A stretch of 64,000 bases of DNA from Chaenocephalus aceratus (GCA_023974075.1 JAMFTG010000073.1:248001-312000), one strand, 5' to 3'; shown: positions 1-10,230, counted from the first letter of the stretch. Made by a program: numbers and translations. The notes: a model not told the origin generated them from the letters alone.

Positions 1-1457
1 ACATTTCTATACTTTCCATCTTGGAGATCATTTTGGAATTCCACCTCCTCTGGGCCTAGCTCATCTTTCAGCTGTGTAAGACCTGCGATAGATGCGTGCA
101 CAATTGGCCTGATGCTGCCAAGATTGGCGTCCTCCTTTTGAAAAACCAAACTCAAATTGGTCATCACTGGAAGTACATCTGACAGTGAGTGGGTGAGAGC
201 AATGAAAGAGTACTGCTGAATCTGATTTTGAATACCTTGGGCTTGGGTATTTCCGTTCACTTTTTCACTGTTCAACTCCATTACCAGAGCAGGCCAGTTG
301 CTTTTAACACTTTGCACTGCGTTATGCAAGGACAGCCAACGGACGGCGCATGGCCGTTTCAAACTAACCATGTCTTCATCGCTTAGGGTCGCTGTCAGCT
401 GACGGACGCGATTCGTCCTACTTGCGGAGTGCTTGTAGAATGAATGGATTGTATTCACAGTGCGTCTGTATGCGCTCACCTGACTCACAGCATTTGCAGC
501 ATCTACAGCTGCAAGTGCAGCTCGGTGAGCGACACAGTGCACCTGGATCAAGAAGGGATTTACTCTCTTCAAGAGAGCACCAACTCCAGCACGCTTCCCT
601 GTCATCACACTGGCTCCATCCGAGCCCAGGCCCATGACCTTTGATAGCTCAATTCCTCTCCCTCTCAGCACCTCCACCACTTTCTCATATATGCACTGCG
701 CAGTTCCGGAATGCAAGTTGTAATTGCCCAGGAAAAAGTTATCAATCTTGCCCTTGTTTTCAATCTTGGCATATACGATTAATTTATTTTCCACTGTAAT
801 ACTGACAGTCTCATCAATGATGATTCCAATGAATTCACTGGCCTTAAGTTTTTCGTCAAGCTGCCTCATAATAATACCCTCCAGTGCCCTCTCCATGTCA
901 CACAAGGATTCGCTATGCTTGTAAATGCCGTCATCGGTTCCAAAATCAGGAGCCCCTACTGCCCTCAGTAAATCAGTCATTCCTCTGAACTGGTTACCTG
1001 GAATATCATTTTTGGTCATGTGAAACACCACTTTTAATTGGGAATGCAGCTTCTGGCTGCTCTGTTCTTTTGCGCTGTCGATATGACTTTTCATAGCCAT
1101 TTGTTGTTGTCCTGCGTTAACTGCGAACGTATGGTCTTGGCACTGGCTGTGCTCTGTGAGGGCTGATGCTCTCATGTTGGTTGATCCTCTGGTAAAGCCA
1201 TTTTTCCTCCCTGACCTAGCACAAAGGGAGCAAAACATTTTTTCCACTCCATCGACACTTTCGCATTGAAGCCATTTGAATTTCTTCTGCCAATCGGCTT
1301 TAAAGTGTACTCTCGCCTTCTTCACCGCTGGACCTGCGATTTCGGATGTTTGCGGGGTTGCTTCATCAGGCACAGAGTCAGACTCAGAGGTAGGCTTATC
1401 GACAGGCTTACTGCTATTTTTGAGGGAAAATGTGTGAATGTTGGATTGTTTAGCCAT
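1..1457 (-). CDS. hAT-family transposase, ZNF862-like (partial, open at window start)
   Basis: Reading the minus strand from the ATG at 1457, I find no stop in the stretches I translated down to base 1, so at least 485 residues are open; the reading frame leaves the window before its stop. The N-terminus is MAKQSN, followed by a basic stretch and a TTF-type zinc finger region with the pattern WLQC...FCSLC around residues 65-90. Further along come the expected hAT core elements: a GIIIDETVS motif near residue 215, GLGSDGASVMTGK near 275, VHCVAHRAAL near 305 and a CAVRWLSLH motif near 365. This order matches hAT transposases of the ZNF862/KIAA1586 type (DUF4371 group), which cut and paste their element by binding its terminal repeats. 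The C-terminal dimerisation domain would lie beyond base 1. The frame looks intact, unlike the other transposases in this window, so the copy may be young. It could also be a domesticated gene, but the terminus at 2135 argues for a transposon. Confidence 0.85.
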   Translation of the reverse strand, partial: MAKQSNIHTFSLKNSSKPVDKPTSESDSVPDEATPQTSEIAGPAVKKARVHFKADWQKKFKWLQCESVDGVEKMFCSLCARSGRKNGFTRGSTNMRASALTEHSQCQDHTFAVNAGQQQMAMKSHIDSAKEQSSQKLHSQLKVVFHMTKNDIPGNQFRGMTDLLRAVGAPDFGTDDGIYKHSESLCDMERALEGIIMRQLDEKLKASEFIGIIIDETVSITVENKLIVYAKIENKGKIDNFFLGNYNLHSGTAQCIYEKVVEVLRGRGIELSKVMGLGSDGASVMTGKRAGVGALLKRVNPFLIQVHCVAHRAALAAVDAANAVSQVSAYRRTVNTIHSFYKHSASRTNRVRQLTATLSDEDMVSLKRPCAVRWLSLHNAVQSVKSNWPALVMELNSEKVNGNTQAQGIQNQIQQYSFIALTHSLSDVLPVMTNLSLVFQKEDANLGSIRPIVHASIAGLTQLKDELGPEEVEFQNDLQDGKYRN

Positions 1458-2135
1458 ATCTAACTGCGTGCCACGAAGGCAACTGATATATTCCTTCAAC
1501 GTTTACTAGGCCTATAATAAGTATTACAGAAGCTCGCGAGTGTGTGTAATGTGTATGACGTGTTTGTGTCTAGGTCTATTGTTTGTTTCCCGTGGAAAAC
1601 TCTCAGAAGAAACACCGGCTGTTGTTATGCCTGCTGTGATGTAAAGTTACTCCGTTCTCCGCTTGTAATTATGCCATTACAAGCTTCAAAGTTGTATTTA
1701 TCATCTGAATTTGCCGAAACAAGTTTAATATTCTGAAAGCCAAGACTTTGTTTATTTGAAATCAGATGAAAACCAACTCTCACGGACCCTGCCGTGTTAT
1801 CTATGATTACTATACACCACATTCATAATTTCAGCCGGAGGGAGGGCGAGCGGCGCTGAGGAAGAGCAGGGTGCGAGTGAGAGGTGCCTGTCATATTCCC
1901 TCAGGGAGGCAACAGGAAGTTCCCTGTCAAATCCACGTTTATTTTTTAAATGAGCCGTTGCAACTTCCGACAGATTTCGATAGAGAGGGTCACAAATGTC
2001 TAGGGATAGCATACGTTATCTAAGTTTTGTATGAGCATTATTATCGGACATTTTGACCGGCAGATTTTGAATTTACCGTTTTTTTATCAATTTTACCAGC
2101 TAAAAACCGGTAATTACCGGCTAACGGAAACCCTG
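1..2135 (-). mobile_element. hAT-type DNA transposon, terminal part with transposase
   Basis: The minus strand holds a transposase frame, and 678 bp ahead of its start the sequence ends in a hAT-style terminus beginning CAGGGTTTCCGTTAGCCGG (outer base 2135). Just inside the terminus is a perfect 14-bp palindrome (2107-2120). The other end and the second terminal inverted repeat lie outside the window, so the 8-bp target duplication cannot be checked; the base block outside this end is attctgac. The non-coding leader 1458-2106 has no recognisable gene. Confidence 0.75.
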
Positions 2136-2179
2136 ATTCTGACCTCACTAGCAGTACTTTGAGTGCACTAAATACTTAC

Positions 2180-2275
2180 GCTCCAAGACTTGAAGAACTG
2201 TGGGTCCTCCTCACGCAGGTATAATGGGAGGGCTTGAAGGGCTGCATTGCGTTTCATGTGGACATCCTGTACTTC
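2180..2275 (-). CDS. Candidate internal exon of an unrecognised host gene
   Basis: On the minus strand a polypyrimidine tract ending in CAG (2276-2278) precedes 96 bp that are open in one frame and end at a strong donor GTAAGT (2179-2174). The 32 codons read EVQDVHMKRNAALQ, then ALPLYLREEDPQFFKSWS. The tail resembles the YLRED..FFK segment I associate with fish SAM-domain/transposon-like proteins, but I do not recognise the gene with confidence. The hAT terminus lies 45 bp downstream and the L1 tail about 90 bp upstream, so both transposons would sit in flanking introns. It could instead be a fragment of an old mobile element. Confidence 0.4.
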
Positions 2276-2365
2276 CTGGAAAGACAAGCAAAAACTAGCA
2301 TAATTAAAAAGCAATGGCTTTTTAAATTAATATGTACATATTTATTTTTGATTGTTGTCTAATTC

Positions 2366-2895
2366 TTTTTTTTTTTTACAAATCTTTTTATTGCAAACAA
2401 GTTATAATCCAGCAAATGACAAGAAGTAAGCACAGTAGTAGTCAAAACAAAACAGTACAGATGTTACAGTTAGCAAATGTAGACAATGGGGATCATTACA
2501 AAGGACCTCCTTGAAAATAAAATAAAGTATTGCTCCATATTCACTTCAAGGTTCGTAAAGAGTCCTTGTTTACAGTTTTTTTTTTTTTTTTTTTCATTTA
2601 ACCCCCCCACCCCCCACCCACAGGTATGGTTGGCCCAAAATAGTAAAATAACTGAATTAGTAAGTAAAACATAAATAATAATAATAATCATACTAATACA
2701 AATACAAATAAATAAAAAGAAAGTCGAGAGCGAAAACAGTCTGTAAGAATCCGGTATAAGGGAAGAAAATAATAGTAAACATTGTCGTCTTGGTGAGAAA
2801 AAAGGGAAAAGGAAATATAGAAGAGGGCAAAAGACAAAGGGTCATGGCGGAAGAGCAGTAATATGAATGGTCACTTTTATTTTATTTATTTCCTT
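2366..2895 (-). other. L1 3' UTR with G-rich tract, poly(A) signal and tail
   Basis: Between the ORF2 stop and the poly(A) tail lies a non-coding stretch. On the element strand it contains a guanine-rich block (complement of 2602-2622, runs of seven, six and three G) next to an A run, then AATAAA at 2392-2387 about ten bases before the poly(A). G-rich tracts in the 3' UTR are a known feature of L1 elements in mammals; here it is read directly from sequence. Confidence 0.75.
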
Positions 2896-4707
2896 TCAGA
2901 GAGCTACCTGGGACTCAGCGTCAGAAGTGATAGGGAGTTCTTTGATAAGGCCTAATAGTGGGTCCCAGGTAGTATGGAAGGATTTCAGAGATCCTTTTAA
3001 TGAGAATCTTAGCTTCTCCATCTGAAGGCATTGCAAGACATCACGTATCCACTGATCATGTGTCGGTGGGGAAGCATGTATCCATTTTAAGAGAATAGAG
3101 CGTCTAGCTAATAGAGTGGTGAAGGCAATGACACGGCGTATAGTAATGGGCATATTCTCAGATGGAGGAAGGCCGAAATGTGCAGTCATAGGATTAGGGT
3201 CTATCTTTGTGTTAAAGGCCCGCTCAATGGTTCCAAATATGTCAGACCAAAATGTGTCCAACCTCGGGCAAGTCCAGAACATGTGCAGATGGTCAGCTGG
3301 GGATTGATTGCATCTGTTACAGGCATCACTACGATCTGGGAATATTTTAGCCAGCTTAGCATGAGTAAAGTGAGCTCTGTGGAGCACCTTGCACTGAAGT
3401 AGGCCATGTCTAGCACAGATGGAAGATGTATGGACTAGGTTGAGAATGTCACTCCATTGATCCTCGGAAATGTTGCTACCTAGATCACGCTCCCAGAGCT
3501 CCTTAAGAGGCACCATAGGGTCCGGACTCAGGGAACCAAACTGACCATAGAGAACTGAAACCAAGCGCTTTTGATCAGGGTCGAGTGTGAGAAATGTATC
3601 AATCGGTGATTCGGGGGGGCGGTTAGGAAAATGGGGAAATTGCTTTTGGATGAAGTGCCTGATTTGGAAAAACCGGAAGAGATGACTGTTGGGCAGGTTG
3701 AATTTGACTGAAAGGGACTCAAAGGATGCAAAGACTCCATCCTCGTAAAGGTCATTAAGCGTTGCGAGACCATTGTTCGACCAAACGCGGAAGGCCAGGT
3801 CAGTACACGATGGGGAGAATAGGTGATTGTTTGAAATTGGGGCGTGAACCGAAGCTCTATGTAACCCGTGCTGTTTCCTGAATTGGAGCCAAATGCTTAA
3901 GGTGCTAGTAACAATTGGGTTACTCAAATGTTTATGGGAAGCTACAGGGAGCTGAGAGCAGATTATAGAGTGCAAAGAGGCAGAAGATGACAGCTGGATA
4001 TGTACCCAAGGTGGGCAGGGGTCTGAAAGTTTATATTTAGCCCAATAGAGGAGTTTGTTAATATTACAGGCCCAGTAATAGTGGCGAAAGTTGGGGAGCG
4101 CCAGGCCCCCTTCTGATTTAGGGAGTTGGAGACACAACCTTCTAATACGCGCAGGCTTGTTGTTCCAGATGAACGCATTCAACTGCTTATCAAGATCAGT
4201 GAAAAAAGATTTATTGATGCGCACTGGGATGTGTTGGAAAAGGTAAAGAAACTTTGGCAGGATGACCATCTTTATAAGGTTTACGCGACCCGCAAGAGAC
4301 AGGGGAAGGGAGGCCCACCTAGACATATCGGCTTTGCATTTATCTAGTAGAGGCTGAAAGTTTTTAGGGAACAGGTCTTTAAAAGAGTTTGCAACAAACA
4401 CCCCCAAGTATTTGAACCCCTCCACAGCCCTTTTAAAGGGGAATAGGGATTGGGGAAGTGCCTCAGCCATTTTATTTACAAAAAATACTTCGCTCTTTTG
4501 AATGTTTAGTTTGTAACCTGATACACGGCCAAATTGATCTAAAATCGACAATATGGGGGGGAGAGAGGATAAGGGGTTCGAGATCATAAGAAGAAGGTCA
4601 TCAGCATATAGAGACAGTTTATGAACCATGCCATGACGCGTAATGCCCTCAAACCTATCATGGCTTCTGAGCCAGATAGCGAGAGGTTCAATGGCTATAT
4701 TGAACAA
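2896..4707 (-). pseudogene. L1 ORF2, C-terminal half: reverse transcriptase palm and C-terminal domain
   Basis: 603 residues in the frame that continues ORF2 after the break; the ATG at 4707 is an internal Met of LLFNIAIEPLA and not a true start. The catalytic YADD box is at residues 34-37 (bases 4608-4597) in the L1-typical setting LYADDLLLMISNP. Downstream comes the long L1 C-terminal region and a zinc-knuckle-like CNRCNQ...DHLHMFWTC motif near residue 475. The stop is at 2896, followed by the 3' UTR. Product role: target-primed reverse transcription of the element RNA. It is separated from its endonuclease by the frameshift, so this copy should not be autonomous. Confidence 0.88.
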
Positions 4708-6719
4708 CAGCGGCGAAAGAGGACACCCCTGGCGAGTACCACGTTGGAGAGAGAAAGGGGAGATCTAATGCCATTAGTGTGTACAGAGGCAGATGGAGAG
4801 GCATATAGGAGTTTAATCCAGGAAATAAATTGGGAATCGAAACCAAATTTATCAAGACTAGAAAATAGGAAACCCCACTCAACCCTATCGAAGGCCTTCT
4901 CTGCGTCAAGTGTCACTATGACTTCGGGGGTGTTAGAGGAAGGAGAGAAAATTATATTGAGCAACCTCCTTGTGTTAAAAAAAGAGTGTCTCCCCACCAT
5001 AAAGCCTGTTTGGTCCAGCGAAATTATATCTGGCAGTCCACGTTGGAGGCGGATAGCCAGTATTTTGGCCAGTATCTTGCAGTCCACATTTAACAGTGAG
5101 ATTGGTCTGTAACTGCCACACGAAGTAGGATCTTTGTCTTTCTTGAGAAGCAAGGAAATAGACGCAGTGGACAACGTTTCTGGCAATCGGCCTGACTGGT
5201 GAGAGTCATTGTACATCCTAGCCAAAATCGGGGCTAACTTGGAAGAATATGCCTTATAGAATTCAACTGTATAGCCGTCGGGCCCAGGAGACTTCCCACT
5301 TTGCATAGATTGTATTGCATCATGTATCTCAAGGGTGGAGATGGGGCCGCCCAATTCGCTAGCGATGTTCTCGTTAATTTTGGGGTAAATTAAGGAGTCA
5401 AGAGGATTGGGGGTCGTGGCAGGGATCGGGGGACAATCCGAAGTGTAGAGATTGGTGTAGAATTCCGAGAAAGACCTGTTAATATCAGCTGGATTAGAAG
5501 TAAGGTTGCCATCTGACAATCTGATTTGGGGAATCAATCTGGATGCACTGACCGCACGAGCTTGTTGAGCTAGGAGTCTACCAGCTTTGTCGCCCTGCTC
5601 AAAGTAACGCTGCCTACACTGTCTCAGTTGTCTCTCAACAATGCCTGTCATCAGAAGGTCGTGTTCTGAATGTAGCAGGAGGCGTTTTTTATAGAGAGAA
5701 GGAGAGGGAGAGGAGGAGTATGTTTCATCGAGTAAGCGAAGCTCAACACAGATTTCTGAAAGCCTAGCCTTTTCATCTTTTCTCCTACGTGAAGTGTACG
5801 AAATGACCTGTCCCCGCACAGTGGCCTTAAGAGCCTCCCAAAGAATACCGCTACTAACGTCGGAAGTGTCATTAATTTCAATGTAGGAAGAAATCTGAGT
5901 GGAAAGATAGTCTCTAAATTCACTGTCTGACAGCAGGGGAGAATTGAATTTCCATAATGGAGGGGGGGACATACCAAGAGGGAAATTAATGTCAACCGAA
6001 GTGGGAGAATGATCTGAGATGGCTATCGGATGGTATTCGCATGAATTGACTAGATGAATCAAATTGTTATCGAGTAAAAAGAAATCAATTCGTGAAAAAG
6101 TGTGGTGCCTGTGTGAGAAGAAGGAAAATGCTCTACTTTGCGGGTTAATAAATCTCCAGGGGTCTAAGAGTCCTAATCGTGATGCATTGTGCATTACTAC
6201 CTTGGCCGAATTGGAGAGAGTGGCTTGTGTGAGCGATGACCTGTCGAGACTCACGTCCTGGACCAAATTCCAGTCACCAGCCATAATAATACGATGATTG
6301 TCGGCGTTGGGAATTTGAGCAAAGAGGTTCACAAAAAAATTACCATCATCCCAATTGGGAGCGTAGATAGAAGCTAGTATCACTGGTGTGTTCTGTAGTA
6401 TGCCCGAAACTATGACATAACGACCATTGGGATCTGATATCGAATTTGTCAATTCAAATCTGACATTCTTGTGAATAATAATAGCTGCCCCTCTGGCTTT
6501 GTGGGAGAATTTTGAGTGGAACAAGTGACTCATCCATGCCCTTTTAATACGAAGGGTATCAGAAGATTTAAGATGAGTTTCCTGCAGGAATATGACATCT
6601 CCATTCAGATGTTGCAACCGTGTCATTACCTTACCAATCTTAGTAGCGTTGTTCATGCGCTTAGTATTCCAGGAAATCAGGCGCACTCCTCTACCTATCG
6701 TTGTCATGGCAGACACCAT
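4695..6719 (-). pseudogene. L1 ORF2, N-terminal half: AP endonuclease and start of reverse transcriptase
   Basis: 674 residues from ATG 6719. The endonuclease shows the conserved WNTKRM (Asn, residue 18), FLQETHL (Glu, about 47), AGDWN (Asp) and ISDHSP (Asp-His, about 240) motifs that form the active site nicking target DNA. After a linker the reverse transcriptase begins with SGKSPGPDGYTVEFYKA, YRPISLLNVDCKILAKILA, QTGFMVGR and VTLDAEKAFDRVEW, which are L1-type fingers and palm blocks. The frame is lost at the TC dinucleotide run at 4747-4754: after SPLSL the expected QRGTRQGCPLSPLLF appears one frame over. Removing one TC would restore phase, so this is a simple slippage frameshift. No other disruption is evident. 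Confidence 0.88.
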
Positions 6720-7200
6720 CTAGGAAGTTCCTCAAAGACAAGTTTACCTGGAAAAACACTGTCTTGCATACACAGGAGAAAGAGAAGAGAGGACGACGAA
6801 AAATAATAGTAATGATGATAAAAAAAAAAATAAAAAAAAATAAAACCCAAAATAAAACCCATGTGGCCATACCTATAGCTAAACCCAAAATGCACAGCAT
6901 AATCAAGCACTCTAGCTTAGATCTATGTAATTACACTAACGCTTGTAATTACACTAACACTAGTCTTCCGGGGACCTAGTCCCTATCTAAATAGTAAACC
7001 ATCCCCATATTATCCCACACAGAACAAGTGGATGGGTAAGTGAATAGGAAATTGTCAAATATTATGCAGATAAATCTATGCCAATACCAAACCACAGAGA
7101 ACAGAGAAGAGAACACACATACAATTTAGTGCAGTAAAAATCAGCACGAATAGCCGGTCCAACAAGTAAATACAATGTATTTTATCCATACAGATACCCA
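6720..7200. other. Unassigned region upstream of L1 ORF2
   Basis: A/T-rich stretch with an A-rich tract (about 6810-6860). It could be the L1 inter-ORF or 5' region, but no ORF1-like protein is visible on the minus strand. Nothing else recognised. Confidence 0.3.
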
Positions 7201-7480
7201 AAAGTAGCAGGACTGCACCCTTGGGATGGACGAAAGGGCCATATTATGGAGCCGTCGTACACTGCTGCCGGAGCCTCCGTTAACTCCCGTTTTACACACG
7301 CCCCTCCAAGTTTGTAAAATCTACGGACCCCGCGAGGATGTCGCCGGGGTCCCGGCGCTAACCGGGGGTCGCGACCTCGACCCCTCGACCCCTCGACCCG
7401 ATGTTAGGCGCCCGTTACCGTATTTATGCCATATATTGCCTTGCCGTACTCTGTTCCGCCTCGGACCACCAGGTGGCGCT
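7201..7480. other. GC-rich stretch with short CGACCCCT tandem repeat
   Basis: This block is much richer in G+C than its surroundings. It holds a 9-bp unit (cctcgaccc) repeated three times near 7374-7400. No convincing gene is seen. Confidence 0.35.
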
Positions 7481-7800
7481 GTCGGGGGTGGCAGCAACTC
7501 AATATGGGTCCACTTATCCAATATTTTTATGTATTTAAATATACATAATGTTGTGGGGGGGGGGGGGGTGGCCGACAACTCAATATGTGGGTCCCACTTA
7601 CCGAATATTTGTAATGTCCGGGGGGGGTTGGGGGGGGGTTCCGATATAGTGAGTAAGTGGACTGCACACGGTCCTGCTGTACACTATATGGTCCTGCTGT
7701 ACACTGGGGGGGGGGGTTGGGGGGTTCCGATATAGTGAGTAAGTGGACTGCACACGGTCCTGCTGTACACTATATGGTCCTGCTGTACACTGGCTTTGAT
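7481..7800 (-). repeat. Poly-G minisatellite, inverted relative of the 19.1-kb array
   Basis: Copies of the phrase CAATATGGGTCCACTTA and CAATATGTGGGTCCCACTTA with CGAATATTTGTAATG are the reverse complement of the unit that builds 19110-19800. They are separated by long G runs (about 7553-7569, 7620-7640, 7705-7715). Between 7641 and 7790 a second unit of 86 bp is repeated twice (CCGATATAGTGAGTAAGTGG... ending in GGTCCTGCTGTACACT). Confidence 0.7.
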
Positions 7801-7809
7801 ATATGGAGT

Positions 7810-8345
7810 AAGTGGATTGCATTTGGTCCTGCTGTACACTCAATAACTTAGCAAGAACTGTCTTTTTTTACCCTAATCTGCCTTACACATCCTCCCACAC
7901 TTGAGCACTCCTCAATCAGACTAAACCCCTCCATGCACACCACCAGAACCAGAACCTCATGCCTCATGCTCTCCGTTCAGCACCACGGAGAGTGCCTCCC
8001 TGCTCCTGCTGCTGCTTCTGCACACAAAGTTATCTATATATACGGGGATTGGGGCGATGTCCCACATATGTAAGCCCACATCTCAATATTATTAATAATT
8101 CCAAAATAATAATAATTATAGTTTTTATAACTATTAAATATGCAAAAATAAATTCAAGGAACTCAAGATTTGATGCCAAGGCCAGGTTTCGAACCCCGCT
8201 CTCTCACTCCAAGGAGCGACTCTCTATCCATTGCCCCACAAGTAGCGCTAAGAGTGGATGTTTTCCATCAGCTCAGGCTTTTACCAGGAGCAAGGTGAGC
8301 TGTAAATCACTGACAATAGGATTACACACAACACAAATCACAATA
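7810..8345 (+). repeat. Direct duplication, copy 1
   Basis: About 530 bp nearly identical to 8602-9160, displaced by 812 bp in most of its length. The second copy carries an extra ~20 bp near its start. Both copies contain a tRNA-like head on the minus strand followed by an A/T-rich segment. No protein-coding role is evident even though the repeated segment leaves a short frame open in both copies. Confidence 0.85.
8177..8250 (-). ncRNA. tRNA-like SINE head, copy 1
   Basis: On the minus strand there is an A-box-like TGGGGCAATGG (8238-8228) and a perfect B box GGTTCGAAACC (8195-8185), 43 bp apart, the internal RNA polymerase III promoter of tRNA genes. The ATGGATA after the A box recalls the D arm of tRNA-Arg. 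The acceptor ends do not pair, so this is a SINE head and not a functional tRNA. Confidence 0.65.
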
Positions 8346-8469
8346 TATACTTTAATCTCTGTAATTTAAACAAAATCATAACCTTTACGATGTGTGTTCG
8401 TTTGTGAGGCTTGTAGCCCTCACATTGGGTATCATATATAGACTCCACTATGGCATAAAAAGACATTTC

Positions 8470-8592
8470 TCTATCGTTTTGGCGATCAAACTTGACAAAA
8501 AAACACATCAAATCACATCTACAAATCAATACGAAGCTAATGAAACCACTTTCAGACTCCTAGAGTGTTTACAAGTTTGAAAAAGTAGCAAC
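8470..8592 (+). repeat. Single diverged relative of the 261-bp satellite monomer
   Basis: The core aligns without gaps to part of the satellite unit. Here it reads CACATCTACAAATCAATACG then AAGCTAATGAAACCAC and CAGACTCCTAGAGTGT. The satellite reads GACATCTACAGACCAAGACG, AAGCTAACCGAAGTAC and CAGACTTCTAGCGTGT. Roughly three quarters of the central 55 bases agree. It lies outside the array and between the two copies of the direct duplication. Confidence 0.7.
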
Positions 8593-8601
8593 AAAAACAC
8601 T

Positions 8602-9160
8602 AAGTGGATTGCATTTGGTCCTGCGTTACACTATATGGTCCTGCTGTACACTCAATAACTTAGCAAGAACTGTCTTTTTTTACCCTAATCTGCCTTACAC
8701 ATCCTCCCACACTTGAGCACTCCTCAATCAGACTAAACCCCTCCATGCACACCACCAGAACCAGAACCTCATGCCTCATGCTCTCCGTTCAGCACCACGG
8801 AGAGTGCCTCCCTGCTCCTGCTGCTGCTTCTGCACACAAAGTTATCTATATATACGGGGATTGGGGCGATGTCCCACATATGTAAGCCCACATCTCAATA
8901 TTATTAATAATTCCAAAATAATAATAATTATAGTTTTTATAACTATTAAATATGCAAAAATAAATTCAAGGAACTCAAGATTTGATGCCAAGGCCGGGTT
9001 TCAAACCCCGCTCTCTCACTCCAAGGAGCGACTCTCTATCCATTGCCCCACAAGTAGCGCTAAGAGTGGATGTTTTCCATCAGCTCAGCCTTTTACCAGG
9101 AGCAAGGTGAGCTTCAAGTCAATGACAATAGGATTACACACAACACAAATCACAATATCA
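8602..9160 (+). repeat. Direct duplication, copy 2
   Basis: Second copy of 7810-8345, with a handful of substitutions (for example one in the B box of its tRNA-like head). The high identity means the duplication is recent compared with the flanking repeats. Confidence 0.85.
8989..9062 (-). ncRNA. tRNA-like SINE head, copy 2
   Basis: Same structure as the first copy but the B box reads GGTTTGAAACC (9007-8997), with one substitution at a nearly invariant position. The A box is at 9050-9040. It lies in the second direct duplication, and the changed B box suggests reduced polymerase III activity. Confidence 0.6.
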
Positions 9161-9215
9161 CCACCCGCCTCTCATCACTCCAAGGAGCGACTCTCTATCC
9201 ATTGCTCCACAAGTG

Positions 9216-9480
9216 GACTATATCTATTATGTCTTTTTATGCCATAGTGGAGTCTATATATGATACTTTTGTTCAATAAGCTTTTAGCGCTACTTGTGGG
9301 GCAATGGATAGAGAGTCGCTCCTTGGAGTGAGAGAGCGGGGTTCGAAACCCGGCCTTGGCATCAAATCTTGAGTTCCTTGAATTTATTTTTATATTTGAC
9401 CCAAGTCAATATGGGTGCATATTTAATAGTTATAAAAACTATAATTATTATTATTTTGGAATTATTAATAATATTGAGAT
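9216..9480 (+). repeat. Inverted copy of the duplicated SINE-containing unit
   Basis: This stretch is the reverse complement of parts of 8068-8250 and 8425-8465. The tRNA-like head reads in the plus direction here, with A box TGGGGCAATGG at 9297-9307 and perfect B box GGTTCGAAACC at 9340-9350. A short extra segment (about 9398-9420) is absent from the other copies. The copy 8970-9160 and this one can fold back on each other. Confidence 0.75.
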
Positions 9481-9484
9481 GTAT

Positions 9485-9605
9485 ATTATATATATATTGT
9501 GGTGCACTTTTTTGCAATCAAAGTCAGTCCCTCCCAGTACTGGGTACTAGTTAATTCCACTATCCCCACTATATTTAAAAAATAAGTCCTATATAAAAAA
9601 ATTAT
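9485..9605. other. A/T-rich linker before the 129-bp repeat
   Basis: Short A/T-rich sequence with TATATATAT; nothing else recognised. Confidence 0.3.
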
Positions 9606-10230
9606 TTAATAAAGTCTGAGTTAACTTTTTTTGAGATCCATAGAAAAGGGGTGAAAATGGAAAAAAGTGTCCGAAAATAGTGTCCCGTAAGGCGGGTAGA
9701 GTCCCTGACAACTGCCCCTACCTTCCTCCAGAGTCGGAAAAAGTCTAAGTCAACTTTTGGAAGAACCATAGAAAAGGGGTGAAAATGGAAAAAATGTATC
9801 CCAAAATAGTGCCTCATATCCGGGTAGAGTCCCCTGACAACTGCCCCTACCTTCCTCCAGAGTCGGAAAAAGTCTAAGTCAACTTTTGGAAGAACCATAG
9901 AAAAGGGGTGAAAATGGAAAAAATGTATCCCAAAATAGTGCCTCATATCCGGGTAGAGTCCCCTGACAACTGCCCCTACCTTCCTCCAGAGTCGGAAAAA
10001 GTCTAAGTCAACTTTTGGAAGAACCATAGAAAAGGGTTGAAAATGGAAAAAATGTATCCCAAAATAGTGCCTCATATCCGGGTAGAGTCCCCTGACAACT
10101 GCCCCTACCTTCCTCCAGAGTCGGAAAAAGCATGTTAACTTTTGGAAGAACCAGAGGAAGGGGTGAAAATGGATGGAATGTATACGAAAATAGTGCCTCA
10201 TGTAGAGTCCCCTGACAACCAGTTCAAACC
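9606..10230 (-). repeat. 129-bp tandem repeat, about five units
   Basis: The landmark cttcctccagagtcgg recurs at 9722, 9851, 9980 and 10109, giving an exact 129-bp period; the first and last units are diverged. Because 129 is divisible by three, a minus-strand frame stays open through all units (9602-10339, 245 codons) with the recurring phrase FRLWRKVGAVVRGLYPDMRH. I regard the frame as a by-product of the period. Confidence 0.85.

Larger units (their letters stand above)
2366..6719 (-). mobile_element. L1-clade non-LTR retrotransposon (LINE), minus strand
   Basis: The element holds an ORF2 with endonuclease and reverse transcriptase in the L1 order, a 3' UTR of about 530 bp, an AATAAA signal (2392-2387) and a 12-base poly(A) (seen as T 2366-2377). 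No ORF1 was found upstream of 6719, so the copy is either 5' truncated or its ORF1 has decayed beyond recognition. The ORF2 frame is broken once, at a GA/TC dinucleotide run (4747-4754). I could not identify target-site duplications by eye. Confidence 0.85.

Noticed and set aside
8177..9360. Functional tRNA-Arg genes
   Set aside because: Acceptor-stem strands do not pair and the bodies continue as SINE-like sequence.
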